A stretch of DNA of 64,000 bases. Origin: JBJHBP01 sp050485685 (lineage in GTDB: Bacteria > Pseudomonadota > Gammaproteobacteria > Steroidobacterales > Rariloculaceae). Position 1 is the stretch's first letter. Each line of letters starts with the position of its first letter. A model generated the notes under the pieces. It was not told the DNA's origin. It did no database searches and was given only the letters and a program-made list of their open reading frames with translations. The stretch lies in NCBI GenBank assembly GCA_050485685.1, contig JBJHBW010000006.1, positions 1 through 64,000 on the forward strand. Reading direction: 5' to 3'. The position numbers and the translations under genes were made by a program. Shown here piece after piece: positions 43,252-51,738 of the stretch.

Positions 43252-45234
43252 ATGAAGTCGTCAACGGCACGCTCCGGAAAGCTGCGCGGACGCCGTCGCC
43301 GCCGGTCACGTCTGTTCGCGCCCGTCATCGTGCTGGTGCTGGCTCTGCTGGCGCTGTACGTCGGCGCCGCCATGCTGTCAGGGACCTGGCTGGTGGAGCG
43401 TGCGATCGCTCGGGTCGAGCTGCAGCGGCCGGAGCTGCGAATCGCCGTGGGCGCCGTGCGGGTGCAGCCGTTCACATGGCGCGTACGCCTGACTGACGTT
43501 CAGGTGAGCGACAGCAGCAGCGGTGAGTTTCTGGAAGCGCCGGTGATCACCGCGTTCCTGCATCCGGACTCTCTGATAACCGGCGTGATCCGGCTCACTC
43601 GGGTGGCAGTCCCTGAACCCGCAATGGCCCTCAGGATCGGGTCAGCTGCGCAGCCGGGCGCCGCCGCCGGCCCAGGCGCTGCCACGCGTGCGTTCGATCC
43701 TGTGAGGCGTCTGCAACGTCTGGCGAGATTGCGGATCGACCAGTTGTCGGTTGAAGACGGCAAAGTGATGCCGTTGCCGGTCACGCCTGAAGCAGCCGGT
43801 GACGCGGGCGGCCGGGCAGGTGATCCCGGTGCCTTGGCGCTGGCTACGTTCAATCTTTCAGCGACATCCTGGCCGCCTGCCTCAGGGGCGCCTGCGCCGT
43901 GGACATTCGACCTCAGGCCGGCGTCCGGCGGCCGGATTGCGGTCACTGGCGATGCGATGACCGGCGAGACTCTGGCGCGTGGTCGCGTGCAGCTGTCGGG
44001 TATGGAGCCTGCGGTACTGGCCGGCATGGCGGTGTTGGCGGGCGATCTGCAGCGCCTGGCAGAGCTGGCCGGTACCGTGGACGTCACCGGAGAGTTTCGC
44101 GCCGTGACAGGATCTGCACGATCCGCCGCTCACATCGTGACGGATCTGGACCTTCGCGGTCACCTGGCGGCGGCCGGCCCCGTGACCATGTCGCTGACAC
44201 TGGATTCGGCCGATGCGGGAGGCCCGGCTTTCCTCTGGCTTCAGCTGCATGAGGTGCCATCGTCTCTTGTGTCCCGATACACCGAACACTTGTTCGGACT
44301 TGCGGCCGAATCTCATGGTGCCGAACTGACCTGGCAGTATCGGCGCGAGCAGAATCGCCTGGACGGACAGTTGGACCTCACTGTGCGCGATCTTGTACTC
44401 GCGGCGCCCGATGATGGTGCCATGGCGCTGAATACGGATCCGGCGCTGACGGTTGCGTTGCTGCGCGACGCCGATGGCACGATCGCGCTGACGGTTCCGG
44501 TGGAGTCGCCAGTCGACGCGCGCACACAGGCTGTGGCGCTGACGGATCGGTCCCTGCAGACGCTGCTTGCCCGCCTGCCGGCATCGCCGTTCAATGCGCT
44601 TGCGGAGTTGTCCGGCCAGCACGCGCTGGACGAGACGCTGCGATTCGTGCCCGGCGACGTGGCGCCGATCGCGAGTGCCGAGCAGACAGTGCGCGCGCTG
44701 GCTGTCGCACTGCGGTTGCGGCCGGGCGTCGGGCTCGAGCTGACGGCGCCGTTCGATCCTGAGCTCGATCGCCAGAACCTGGCGATCAGACAGGTGGAAC
44801 TGCATGTGACGCTGGCCACCGCAGCGGCGGAGTTCGGCGCACGGGCAGCGGAACTCGATTTCGCGTCGCCACGCGTTCACGATGTGCTCGAGGAATTCGC
44901 CGGCGAGCGGCTGGAAGCGGGGGCGCTTGGCCGGCTGCGCATGCGCTTCGGTTTCGAGGCGGCTCAGGTGCCTTCCGGCGCGCCGGTCGCATACTACCGG
45001 GCGCTGTTCGATGCGCTTGCGGCCAACGAGCGTATCGAGGATGCCGCGCTGACGCGGCTGGCGCGATTTCGCGCGCAGTCGATCATTGCCTTGTTGAGCG
45101 CCGAAGGCATAGATGGAGAGCGTCTGTTGACGCTGCCGGCGGCTCCGGTGCCGGCGCAGGACCGGCAATGGTTCTACGTGCCAGGCCCGATGAGACTGTT
45201 CGCGGCCGGCATCGATGCTCCTGACAGGGACTGA
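43252..45234 (+). CDS. DUF748 family AsmA-like protein
   Basis: 660 residues. An Arg-rich N-terminus and one membrane helix (FAPVIVLVLALLALYVGAAM) are followed by a long periplasmic beta-rich domain of the AsmA/DUF748 type: VRVQPFTWRVRLTDVQVSD, RRLQRLARLRIDQLSVEDGKV, and LWLQLHEVPSSLVSRYTEHL. Such proteins may bridge the envelope and move lipids. It is shorter than many family members (near 1000 residues). The C-terminus PAAPVPAQDRQWFYVPGP differs from the usual end. Confidence 0.78.
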   Translation: MKSSTARSGKLRGRRRRRSRLFAPVIVLVLALLALYVGAAMLSGTWLVERAIARVELQRPELRIAVGAVRVQPFTWRVRLTDVQVSDSSSGEFLEAPVITAFLHPDSLITGVIRLTRVAVPEPAMALRIGSAAQPGAAAGPGAATRAFDPVRRLQRLARLRIDQLSVEDGKVMPLPVTPEAAGDAGGRAGDPGALALATFNLSATSWPPASGAPAPWTFDLRPASGGRIAVTGDAMTGETLARGRVQLSGMEPAVLAGMAVLAGDLQRLAELAGTVDVTGEFRAVTGSARSAAHIVTDLDLRGHLAAAGPVTMSLTLDSADAGGPAFLWLQLHEVPSSLVSRYTEHLFGLAAESHGAELTWQYRREQNRLDGQLDLTVRDLVLAAPDDGAMALNTDPALTVALLRDADGTIALTVPVESPVDARTQAVALTDRSLQTLLARLPASPFNALAELSGQHALDETLRFVPGDVAPIASAEQTVRALAVALRLRPGVGLELTAPFDPELDRQNLAIRQVELHVTLATAAAEFGARAAELDFASPRVHDVLEEFAGERLEAGALGRLRMRFGFEAAQVPSGAPVAYYRALFDALAANERIEDAALTRLARFRAQSIIALLSAEGIDGERLLTLPAAPVPAQDRQWFYVPGPMRLFAAGIDAPDRD

Positions 45235-45316
45235 CGCGGCTCGTGAGAAATTCGATCCGCTTCGGGATAATACCCGGCGCGCTGCAGGCGCCCTTGAATC
45301 CGCAACGGGACTTTCC

Positions 45317-45601
45317 ATGCAAGAAAAATCTGATCGCATCATCGTCACGGTCATAGGCCAGGACCGGGTCGGCATCATTGCCGGTGTGTCTACGGTGCTG
45401 GCCGATGCCGGCGTCAATATCGTGGATATCTCGCAGACCACGCTGCGCGAGTTCTTCACGATGATCCTGATGGCCGATCTCGGTGGTGCCGACATACGAT
45501 TCGATGAGCTCAAGCAGCGGCTCGCGGCGCTAGGCGAGGAGCTGGGTGTGCGCATCGATGTGCAGCACGAAGACGTGTTCAAGTTCATGCATCGCGTCTG
45601 A
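45317..45601 (+). CDS. ACT domain protein (UPF0237)
   Basis: 94-residue protein consisting of one ACT domain: RIIVTVIGQDRVGIIAGVST, ADAGVNIVDISQTTLREFFTM and a C-terminal VDVQHEDVFKFMHRV-like tail typical of UPF0237. It is thought to sense an amino acid or related ligand. ATG at 45317 is the only start with homology, although the frame is open upstream. It stands 10 bases before the UPF0210 gene, the usual pairing. GATAAT at 45266-45271 may be its -10 element. Confidence 0.92.
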   Translation: MQEKSDRIIVTVIGQDRVGIIAGVSTVLADAGVNIVDISQTTLREFFTMILMADLGGADIRFDELKQRLAALGEELGVRIDVQHEDVFKFMHRV

Positions 45602-45611
45602 GGCCGGTACC

Positions 45612-46979
45612 GTGACATCCCGCTACTCGTCTCAGGAAATTCTCGAAACCATCCGTATGGTGCAGATGGAGCACCTGGATATACGCACCATTACGATGGG
45701 CATCAGTCTTCGCGATTGTTCCGGTGCGAATGCGCAGCAGGTTGCGGAACGGGTGTACGAGAAGGTCTGTTCCCGTGCATCCCGGCTGGTTGACATCGGC
45801 AAGGAAATAGAGCGTGATTACGGCATTCCGGTCATCAATACGCGCATCTCGGTGACACCGGTTGCGCTGATAGCCGAGACCGGCGGCGAGGATGGGTACC
45901 TGGCCATTGCAGCGGCGCTGGACAAGGCGGCCGGCGAGGTCGGCGTGAATTTCATCGGCGGCTATTCGGCGCTGGTGCACAAGGGGATGACACCCGGCGA
46001 TACAGCGCTGATCCGCTCCATACCCGAAGCGCTTGCAACAACCGAGCGGGTCTGTTCATCCGTGAATGTCGGCACCACGCGCGCCGGCATCAACATGGAT
46101 GCAGTCGCCGAAATGGGGCAGGTGGTGGTCGCGACGGCCAGGCGCACCGCGGACCGCGATGGTCTGGGCTGCGCGAAGCTGGTCGTGTTCTGCAATGCTG
46201 TTGAAGACAACCCGTTCATGGCCGGTGCGTTTCACGGCATAGGTGAACCGGATACGGTGCTGAACGTAGGCGTGAGCGGGCCGGGCGTCGTGGCCAGCGC
46301 GATGGAGAAGGAACCGGATGCCGACTTCGGACGCCTGGCCAGCGTGATCAAGCACACTGCGTTCAAGGTGACACGCATGGGCGAGCTGGTTGGACGCGAA
46401 GCTTCGCGGCGGCTGGGCTTTCCTTTCGGCATCGTCGATGTATCGCTGGCGCCGACGCCGGCCGAAGGTGACAGCGTGGCGCGCATACTCGAGACCATGG
46501 GTCTGGAGCGGGTCGGCACGCATGGTTCCACGGCCGCGCTGGCGATGCTGAACGATGCCGTCAAGAAGGGCGGGGCGATGGCATCCAGCCACGTGGGCGG
46601 ACTGTCGGGTGCTTTCATTCCGCTGTCCGAGGATGCGCGCATGATCGAGGCGGCGGAGATCGGAGCGATTTCGTTCGATAAGCTGGAAGCCATGACGGCA
46701 GTGTGTTCGGTGGGCCTGGACATGATTGCCGTGCCCGGCGACACCAGTGCGGCCACCATTGCCGCGATCATCGCTGACGAAGCTGCGATCGGCATGATCA
46801 ACAACAAGACCACGGCGGTACGCGTCATACCAGCGCCGGGCAGGCAGGTCGGTGACACCGTGGAATTCGGTGGACTGCTGGGGCATGCGCCGGTCATCGC
46901 CGTCAACCGATACTCGTCGGCCGCATTCATTGCCCGCGGCGGGCGCATACCGGCGCCGATACAGGCACTGGGTAACTGA
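45612..46979 (+). CDS. UPF0210 / PFL family protein (DUF711)
   Basis: 455 residues, the usual length for the DUF711 family: LETIRMVQMEHLDIRTITMGISL, FIGGYSALVHKGMTPGD, NVGTTRAGINMDAVAEMG, AFKVTRMGELVGREASRRLG and GSHVGG-like glycine loops. Always paired with an ACT protein; its activity is not settled in what I know (a ligand-binding alpha/beta fold). GTG at 45612 with GAGG 8 bases upstream; the frame extends 22 codons further upstream as overlap. Next gene starts 4 bases after the stop. Confidence 0.92.
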   Translation: MTSRYSSQEILETIRMVQMEHLDIRTITMGISLRDCSGANAQQVAERVYEKVCSRASRLVDIGKEIERDYGIPVINTRISVTPVALIAETGGEDGYLAIAAALDKAAGEVGVNFIGGYSALVHKGMTPGDTALIRSIPEALATTERVCSSVNVGTTRAGINMDAVAEMGQVVVATARRTADRDGLGCAKLVVFCNAVEDNPFMAGAFHGIGEPDTVLNVGVSGPGVVASAMEKEPDADFGRLASVIKHTAFKVTRMGELVGREASRRLGFPFGIVDVSLAPTPAEGDSVARILETMGLERVGTHGSTAALAMLNDAVKKGGAMASSHVGGLSGAFIPLSEDARMIEAAEIGAISFDKLEAMTAVCSVGLDMIAVPGDTSAATIAAIIADEAAIGMINNKTTAVRVIPAPGRQVGDTVEFGGLLGHAPVIAVNRYSSAAFIARGGRIPAPIQALGN

Positions 46980-46983
46980 CGGC

Positions 46984-47769
46984 GTGACAGAGCAGCCGAT
47001 CTCACTGCGCCGTCGCGTCTGGATCCAGATCTCGCCATTCGGGTGGCCGCACGAGGGCCTGTCATGGCCGAACCGCATCATCGTTGCGCTGATCATCGCG
47101 GCCAGCGCGACAGCGATTATCGAGACCGAGCCGACCATGCGCGCCGCGGCCCGGCCGCTCTTCATCGCGCTGGAAGTGTTTTTCGTCTCGGTATTTATCG
47201 TTGAGTATCTGACCCGCGTCTGGACATCCATCGAGGATCCGCGGTTTCACCATCCGGTGTGGGGTCGACTGCGCTATATGGTGTCGTTCTGGGCTTTGCT
47301 GGATCTGGCCGCAATTCTGCCGGTTCTGCTGATGTTCGTCGGCCCGGATGTGTTCCTGATCAGGCTGCTGCGACTGGTGCGCATTCTTCGACTCGCGCGG
47401 CTGGGACAGTTCTCAACCGCGTTGCAGAACCTTGGTGAGGCCGTGTCGCTCAGGAGGTTTGAGCTGGCGATGAGCGCCGGCATCGCAATACTGCTGCTGG
47501 TATTCTCGTCCACGCTGCTGTATCTGTTTGAAGGCAGCGGGCAGCCGGATACCTTCGGCAGCATTCCGCGCGCGGCGTGGTGGTCAGTGGTGACGCTGAC
47601 GACCGTGGGATATGGCGACGTATATCCTGTCACGGCGATGGGACGGTTGTTCGCCGCGATCACCGCGGTGGCCGGCATAGGATTGATCGCGATGCCGACG
47701 GGCATTCTGGCTTCTGCGTTCAGTGACGTGCTGCAACGACGTCGGCGCAGCCAGGAGGGCGGCGAGTGA
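46984..47769 (+). CDS. voltage-gated potassium channel-like protein
   Basis: 261-residue six-helix channel. S4-like LIRLLRLVRILRLARLG has five arginines at three-residue spacing, and the pore filter is TLTTVGYGDV (TVGYGD at about 207-212), the K+-selective form. S1 starts at NRIIVALIIAASATAI and S6 is AITAVAGIGLIAMPTGILAS. Cytoplasmic tail short and basic (QRRRRSQEGGE). GTG at 46984, 4 bases after the UPF0210 stop; its own stop overlaps the next start (GTGA), placing it in an operon with the ACT/UPF0210 pair. Confidence 0.9.
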   Translation: MTEQPISLRRRVWIQISPFGWPHEGLSWPNRIIVALIIAASATAIIETEPTMRAAARPLFIALEVFFVSVFIVEYLTRVWTSIEDPRFHHPVWGRLRYMVSFWALLDLAAILPVLLMFVGPDVFLIRLLRLVRILRLARLGQFSTALQNLGEAVSLRRFELAMSAGIAILLLVFSSTLLYLFEGSGQPDTFGSIPRAAWWSVVTLTTVGYGDVYPVTAMGRLFAAITAVAGIGLIAMPTGILASAFSDVLQRRRRSQEGGE

Positions 47770-48587
47770 AACCCGTGTCGACACTGACAATGGCTGTGCC
47801 ACCATTGCCGGCATTTCTGGCCGTCGCACTGCTTGCTATGGTTCGTACCGCGGCGGCCCTGGAGCTGGAGCAGCAGTTCGATCACGTGACCGCGGAGCAG
47901 GTTGTGGCCGTGCTGCATCAGCAGTGTTTCGAAGCCGGCATGAGTGTGGAGATGCCATCCGCTACGGCAGTGAGGTGTTCGACCATTGTGCGTGACGATG
48001 AAGATCTGCCGGCCGATCTGCATATCGGTCGCTTGCATGACGGCCATGTTACCCACTATCTGGGCTTTTCCCTGGCCGTGCGTGGCGACGGCGTGCGGGT
48101 CTGGATGAACGCCTGGCTGGAGATCGCCGAATCCGACGGCGCGACGCTGGAGGAAGACCTGGAATCGCGACTGTACGCGCACCGCGTGCAGGCGTTGCTC
48201 GCAGAGCTGGCGGACGGACCGGGCAGTGCGCAGGACCGGGTGACGGCCCAGAACAACGCGACACCACACTGGTCATCGCACTACGACTCGGAATTCGATT
48301 GGCGGCTCGATGCCCACCTGCGCGCGGTGCGTGTCTGCGATCAGCGGCTGCAGGACATGGACGCAGCCGTTGTGGAAGAAGCGTTGCGCATGATCGGACT
48401 CAGGCCTCCCGGCAACCAGTTGCGTGATCGCTGCGAGGCGCTGTACGAGGTGGTGTATGAGTGGGGGCTGTTGCGTGGCGCTCAGCAGCCCGCGCTGGAT
48501 GATTTTTTTGCGTATCGTGAGGCTCAGCCGGATGCCGAGCGCATTTGTTTCGGGCGGCTCGCGCTTGCGAACCACTGCGGCGGCTGA
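47766..48587 (+). CDS. exported protein of unknown function
   Basis: 273 residues with a signal peptide (AVPPLPAFLAVALLAMVRTAAA). The mature part contains several Cys (QQCFEAG, VRCSTIV, VRVCDQRL, RDRCEAL, ERICFG, NHCGG) that could form disulfides, and a helical middle rich in Glu/Asp. I recognise no family. GTG at 47766 overlaps the channel stop, so translation is coupled to the potassium channel; a periplasmic accessory role is possible but unproven. Confidence 0.6.
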   Translation: MKPVSTLTMAVPPLPAFLAVALLAMVRTAAALELEQQFDHVTAEQVVAVLHQQCFEAGMSVEMPSATAVRCSTIVRDDEDLPADLHIGRLHDGHVTHYLGFSLAVRGDGVRVWMNAWLEIAESDGATLEEDLESRLYAHRVQALLAELADGPGSAQDRVTAQNNATPHWSSHYDSEFDWRLDAHLRAVRVCDQRLQDMDAAVVEEALRMIGLRPPGNQLRDRCEALYEVVYEWGLLRGAQQPALDDFFAYREAQPDAERICFGRLALANHCGG

Positions 48588-48699
48588 CGGCATTGAACGC
48601 GCCGGCCGGAGGACGGCTGGTCCGCAGCGCGGATCAGCTGCGGCATTGATCAAGCGGCATACGTGAAGCGCCGCGTATGACCCGGCGTCCGTGGATTAG

Positions 48700-48776
48700 T
48701 GGTCGGGGTGATAGGATTTGAACCTACGGCCCCTGCCTCCCGAAGGCAGTGCTCTACCAGGCTGAGCTACACCCCG
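48700..48776 (-). tRNA. tRNA-Pro (CGG)
   Basis: 77-nucleotide cloverleaf with encoded CCA. Acceptor CGGGGTG pairs with CACCCCG; D arm AGCTCAGCCTGGTAGAGC; anticodon stem CTGCC / GGCAG with loop TTCGGGA giving anticodon CGG (reads CCG); T arm GTAGGTTCAAATCCTAT. The whole matches bacterial tRNA-Pro. No repeat of its 3' end was noticed nearby, so there is no sign of an integrated element. Confidence 0.95.
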
Positions 48777-48786
48777 ACTGGGCGCC

Positions 48787-48792
48787 ATTATA
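48787..48792 (-). promoter_or_regulatory. -10 element of the tRNA-Pro gene
   Basis: Consensus TATAAT on the minus strand, ending 10 bases before the tRNA 5' end. The -35 region is weak and lies under the start of the opposite porin reading frame. Confidence 0.55.
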
Positions 48793-48875
48793 TAGAGGGT
48801 ATGGCGAAAAAACTGCGCGCATTCTACCAGCACCTTGTCGCGACGGGCATCCCTGATTTCGCTCGCAGGATCCGG

Positions 48876-49631
48876 ATGCCCGGATCAGCGCTTGTCGCGG
48901 TGTCCGCGGGTATTGCCGTGCTTCTGTCATGCGGCACAGTCAGCGCCGAAGTCAACAGCTACGCCACTGTAACCAGCGAGTATGTCGCCCGTGGGCTTGC
49001 CGCGTCCGATGGTGCACCGGCGCTGCAGCTGGCTGTGGACTATCAGCATGATACCGGCTTTTTCGTCGGTGCCTGGGGTTCAAGCATAGACATCGACAAT
49101 CCGACCGGTGGTCGTCGCTCAATAGAACTCAATCTGTATGCGGGCGTCCACCGGGAGCTTGGGGCGGGTTGGTCCGGCGCGTTGACCACGATCCGCTACA
49201 CCTATCCGGGTGCATCCGTAAGTACATACCCTCATGAATCGGGAACTGTTTCCGCCACGCGGCGGTTCGATTACAGCGAGTGGCTTCTGGGTGCGCAATG
49301 GGCAGGGCGAGCCTCCGCGGACAGCCGGGTGTCCATTGAGATCGGGTACAGTTCCGGCGTTTACGGTTCCCGCCAGTCGGCTCGACACCTCCAGGTTGGC
49401 GTCGGCCACATGCTGGCAAGCGGATGGGTGCTGAGCGGCTCTTTCGGGCGCAACGATCTGAGCGCGCTGCAGGTTCCCGCCTACCTGTACTGGGATCTTG
49501 GCGCTTCGGCCACCTGGTCGCGATTCACGCTGGATGTGCGCTGGTACGACAACGAAAGTGTGTACAGCGGAGGGTACGGCGGTTACGCCGCGGGTTCACG
49601 GTGGGTCGGGAGTCTGTCGGTTGCGTTCTGA
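48876..49631 (+). CDS. TorF family putative porin (TIGR02001-like)
   Basis: About 251 residues: signal peptide (ALVAVSAGIAVLLSCGTVSA) then a small barrel: ATVTSEYVARGLAASDGAPA, LAVDYQHDTGFFVGAWGSSID, IELNLYAGVHRELG and terminal GSRWVGSLSVAF. The S/T-E/D-Y-x-x-R-G start of the mature chain and the HxTGF(F/Y)xGxWGS strand are the family signature. ATG 48876 has AGGA 5 bases upstream; ATG 48801 is in frame but its GAGGG is only two bases away. The last 107 bases overlap the convergent subtilase gene. Confidence 0.78.
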   Translation: MPGSALVAVSAGIAVLLSCGTVSAEVNSYATVTSEYVARGLAASDGAPALQLAVDYQHDTGFFVGAWGSSIDIDNPTGGRRSIELNLYAGVHRELGAGWSGALTTIRYTYPGASVSTYPHESGTVSATRRFDYSEWLLGAQWAGRASADSRVSIEIGYSSGVYGSRQSARHLQVGVGHMLASGWVLSGSFGRNDLSALQVPAYLYWDLGASATWSRFTLDVRWYDNESVYSGGYGGYAAGSRWVGSLSVAF

Positions 49632-50979
49632 CGCCGACATCGCATCCATGCTTTTCGAGAACAGCGGATAACGCCCGGCAGGCATTCAACGGTCCGTGCG
49701 GCGAATTGCTGCTCGTGGTCAGAAGCTTTTCGATGGCCGAGGGTGTCAGCGATGGCTGGCGCGCGACCAGCAGCGCGGCTACCCCGGCGACATGCGCCGC
49801 GGCCAGCGAACTGCCGGACCGATAGCCGTATCGTCCGTGCGGAACAGTGACCAGTATCTCATCAGCCGGCGCGAGAACGGCGTGAGACTGCATCAGCCTC
49901 ATCGCGTGAGGCTGCGCGCCTATGACACTGCTCGCTGCCACGATGACACCGGGTACGCCTGCCGGGAAGCCCGGTGACTGGTTGCCGGCCGGCGCCGCTG
50001 CAATCACTATCCTGCCGTCGGTGATAGCCTGTTCGACCAGTCGTGACAGCAGCGTGTCGGCGGGGCCCGCGATGCTCAGGTTGATGATGTCCACGCCCGA
50101 CTCGATCGCATGTGTCAAAGCCTGCGCCAGCGTGAAACTGTTGCACCGTGCCGGCTGTTCGGGCTGAACATGCCAGCAGGCCTTCAGGACGTGTAGTCGC
50201 GCTTGCGGCGCGATACCCACCATACCGGTATGGTTGTTGGCGTTAGCGGCAATCACGCCGGCAATCGCGGTGCCATGTGCATCATCGGTGAAGTTTCCCG
50301 AGTCGCCTTCGACGAAGTCCTTGTGTTGCGCTATGCGACCGGCGAGGTCCGGGTGGCGAAGGTCCGCGCCGGTGTCGATGATCGCGATTGTTGTGCCCCG
50401 GCCGGTGCTGATGGCGTGGGCCTGCGGGATCTGCATTGCTCCCAGCGCATGCTGCAAAGGCGCATAAGGATCGTTGTAAAGCTCCGCCAACGCCGACTGC
50501 GTTTCGTATACATGCAACGGCTCGGCCGACCGGATCCCGTCAATGTCCGCCAGCCGGTCAAGTAGTGTGTCCAGATCGTGCGTCTCGGGGACGTGAAACA
50601 CGATGCAGTACAAGCCCAGCGGCCGGATCGGCCACTCCGCGACCGGTTCCAGGTCAAATCTGCCGGCAATGCGCCTGGCAGTCTGGCGGACACCCGTCGA
50701 CACACGATAGGCGGAACGGTTCAGATAGCGCGGCCCGGGGCGGCCGCTCAGATCCATGCGCGCCGCGTTCGGATCGGAAATTGTCACAAGAATCTGGGTG
50801 CCGGGCCGGTCCATTGCCTGCAGCCTTTCCATCTGAGCTGGCGGCCAGACGGCTGCCGCGATCTCACTGGCGGCACTGTCTGTGTCCTGGGCCTGGCCGG
50901 GCACCGGCGCTATCAGCCAGAGCAGCAAAGTGAAGCCTGTAAGAAAGGCCGGAACCCGGACTCCGAGCGGGGCATTCAT
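49525..50979 (-). CDS. S8 subtilisin-like serine protease with prodomain
   Basis: 484 residues. Signal peptide, an N-terminal prodomain-like region (about 90-160, with PLGLYCIVFHVPETHDL and DGIRSAEPLHVYE), then the catalytic core: Asp202 (IAIIDTGAD), His235 (DAHGTAIAG), oxyanion Asn333 (APAGNQS) and Ser391 (RSGSSLAAAHVAG). All triad residues are present, with GSSLA instead of the common GTSMA. The last 35 residues, basic and Cys-containing, come from sequence antisense to the porin gene. It is the last gene of the sigma / anti-sigma set, 9 bases after the anti-sigma gene. Confidence 0.87.
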   Translation of the reverse strand: MNAPLGVRVPAFLTGFTLLLWLIAPVPGQAQDTDSAASEIAAAVWPPAQMERLQAMDRPGTQILVTISDPNAARMDLSGRPGPRYLNRSAYRVSTGVRQTARRIAGRFDLEPVAEWPIRPLGLYCIVFHVPETHDLDTLLDRLADIDGIRSAEPLHVYETQSALAELYNDPYAPLQHALGAMQIPQAHAISTGRGTTIAIIDTGADLRHPDLAGRIAQHKDFVEGDSGNFTDDAHGTAIAGVIAANANNHTGMVGIAPQARLHVLKACWHVQPEQPARCNSFTLAQALTHAIESGVDIINLSIAGPADTLLSRLVEQAITDGRIVIAAAPAGNQSPGFPAGVPGVIVAASSVIGAQPHAMRLMQSHAVLAPADEILVTVPHGRYGYRSGSSLAAAHVAGVAALLVARQPSLTPSAIEKLLTTSSNSPHGPLNACRALSAVLEKHGCDVGVRTQPTDSRPTVNPRRNRRTLRCTHFRCRTSAHPA

Positions 50980-50988
50980 GCACGCACC

Positions 50989-51738
50989 TTACGGCTCGTT
51001 GTCTTGATCGACTGTGACAAGAAAGCTTTCGGCGATCAACACAGCCGGGTCGTTCTGTAGAGTTTCGACTACCTGTGGCCAACCGTCGTGGTCCAGGGTC
51101 AGTGTATATACGCCGTTTTCGCTTGGGCCGGCTGCAATACCGAGTCCGAGTTCGCGTACGAGGCGGTCCATGGTGCTCGATGCGGCCTGCGGGCTCAGGG
51201 CCACGCGCACATAACGGCCTGCGGGCAGGCTGTCCGGAGTGGTGAGTGTGCGAAACTCGGCTGTATCGGGCGCGCGTGGCAGCACTGATAAGGTCAAGAT
51301 ACCCGCAAGCAACAGGATTGAGGTTGCAATTAAAGCGGCACGTGGAGCGCCTATCAGCCATGGAACCATCGCCGCCAGCCGCGCTGCCAGGACACTCATT
51401 GACCGACTGAGCTGTCCAACGATTCCCGGGTCGGTGGTCCTCGCGATACCGGAATCAGTTCCCTGCCTGTCTGTCCCGCGCCCACCCGATGGTGTTGCTC
51501 GTGCAATCAGAGCCGCGGCCCGGCTTGCCGCTGTTGCGGGTGGCATTGGATGCTCATGAAATGCGTGACCCAGTTCCCTATGCCATTGACTCAGTAGTTC
51601 CAGTTCGCTACGGCAGCGCAGGCAACTGCGCACGTGCGCGTCCACGGCTGCGTGTTCCTGCCCGGTCAAGGTGCCATTGACGAACCATGGAAGCACTTCC
51701 GCGGCCTGCTGGTGGGAGAGTTCACGCGCCGGTTTCAT
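50989..51738 (-). CDS. zinc-finger anti-sigma factor with prodomain-like periplasmic tail
   Basis: 249 residues. N-terminal zf-HC2 domain with HVRSCLRC (His35, Cys39, Cys42), an anti-sigma domain that should bind the adjacent ECF sigma factor; a linker; one helix at about 132-154; and a periplasmic domain (175-243) RYVRVALSPQAASSTMDRL ... GPSENGVYTLTL ... DPAVLIAESFLVTVD. That domain resembles subtilase propeptides, including the one of the downstream protease. ATG at 51738 has AAGGAAG upstream and overlaps the sigma gene end by 17 bases. Confidence 0.82.
   Translation of the reverse strand: MKPARELSHQQAAEVLPWFVNGTLTGQEHAAVDAHVRSCLRCRSELELLSQWHRELGHAFHEHPMPPATAASRAAALIARATPSGGRGTDRQGTDSGIARTTDPGIVGQLSRSMSVLAARLAAMVPWLIGAPRAALIATSILLLAGILTLSVLPRAPDTAEFRTLTTPDSLPAGRYVRVALSPQAASSTMDRLVRELGLGIAAGPSENGVYTLTLDHDGWPQVVETLQNDPAVLIAESFLVTVDQDNEP

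Noticed and set aside
43882..45618. 578-codon minus-strand open frame antisense to the DUF748 gene
   Set aside because: Arg/Ser-rich with no motif; the plus-strand protein has a clear anchor and AsmA-like pattern, and the frame even runs into the ACT gene.
46056..47231. 391-codon minus-strand frame across UPF0210 and the potassium channel
   Set aside because: Antisense to two genes with recognisable families and a TVGYGD filter; no export signal or motif of its own.
48700..48776. tRNA-Pro gene as an integration site
   Set aside because: No second copy of its 3' end, integrase or change in gene content was seen around it.
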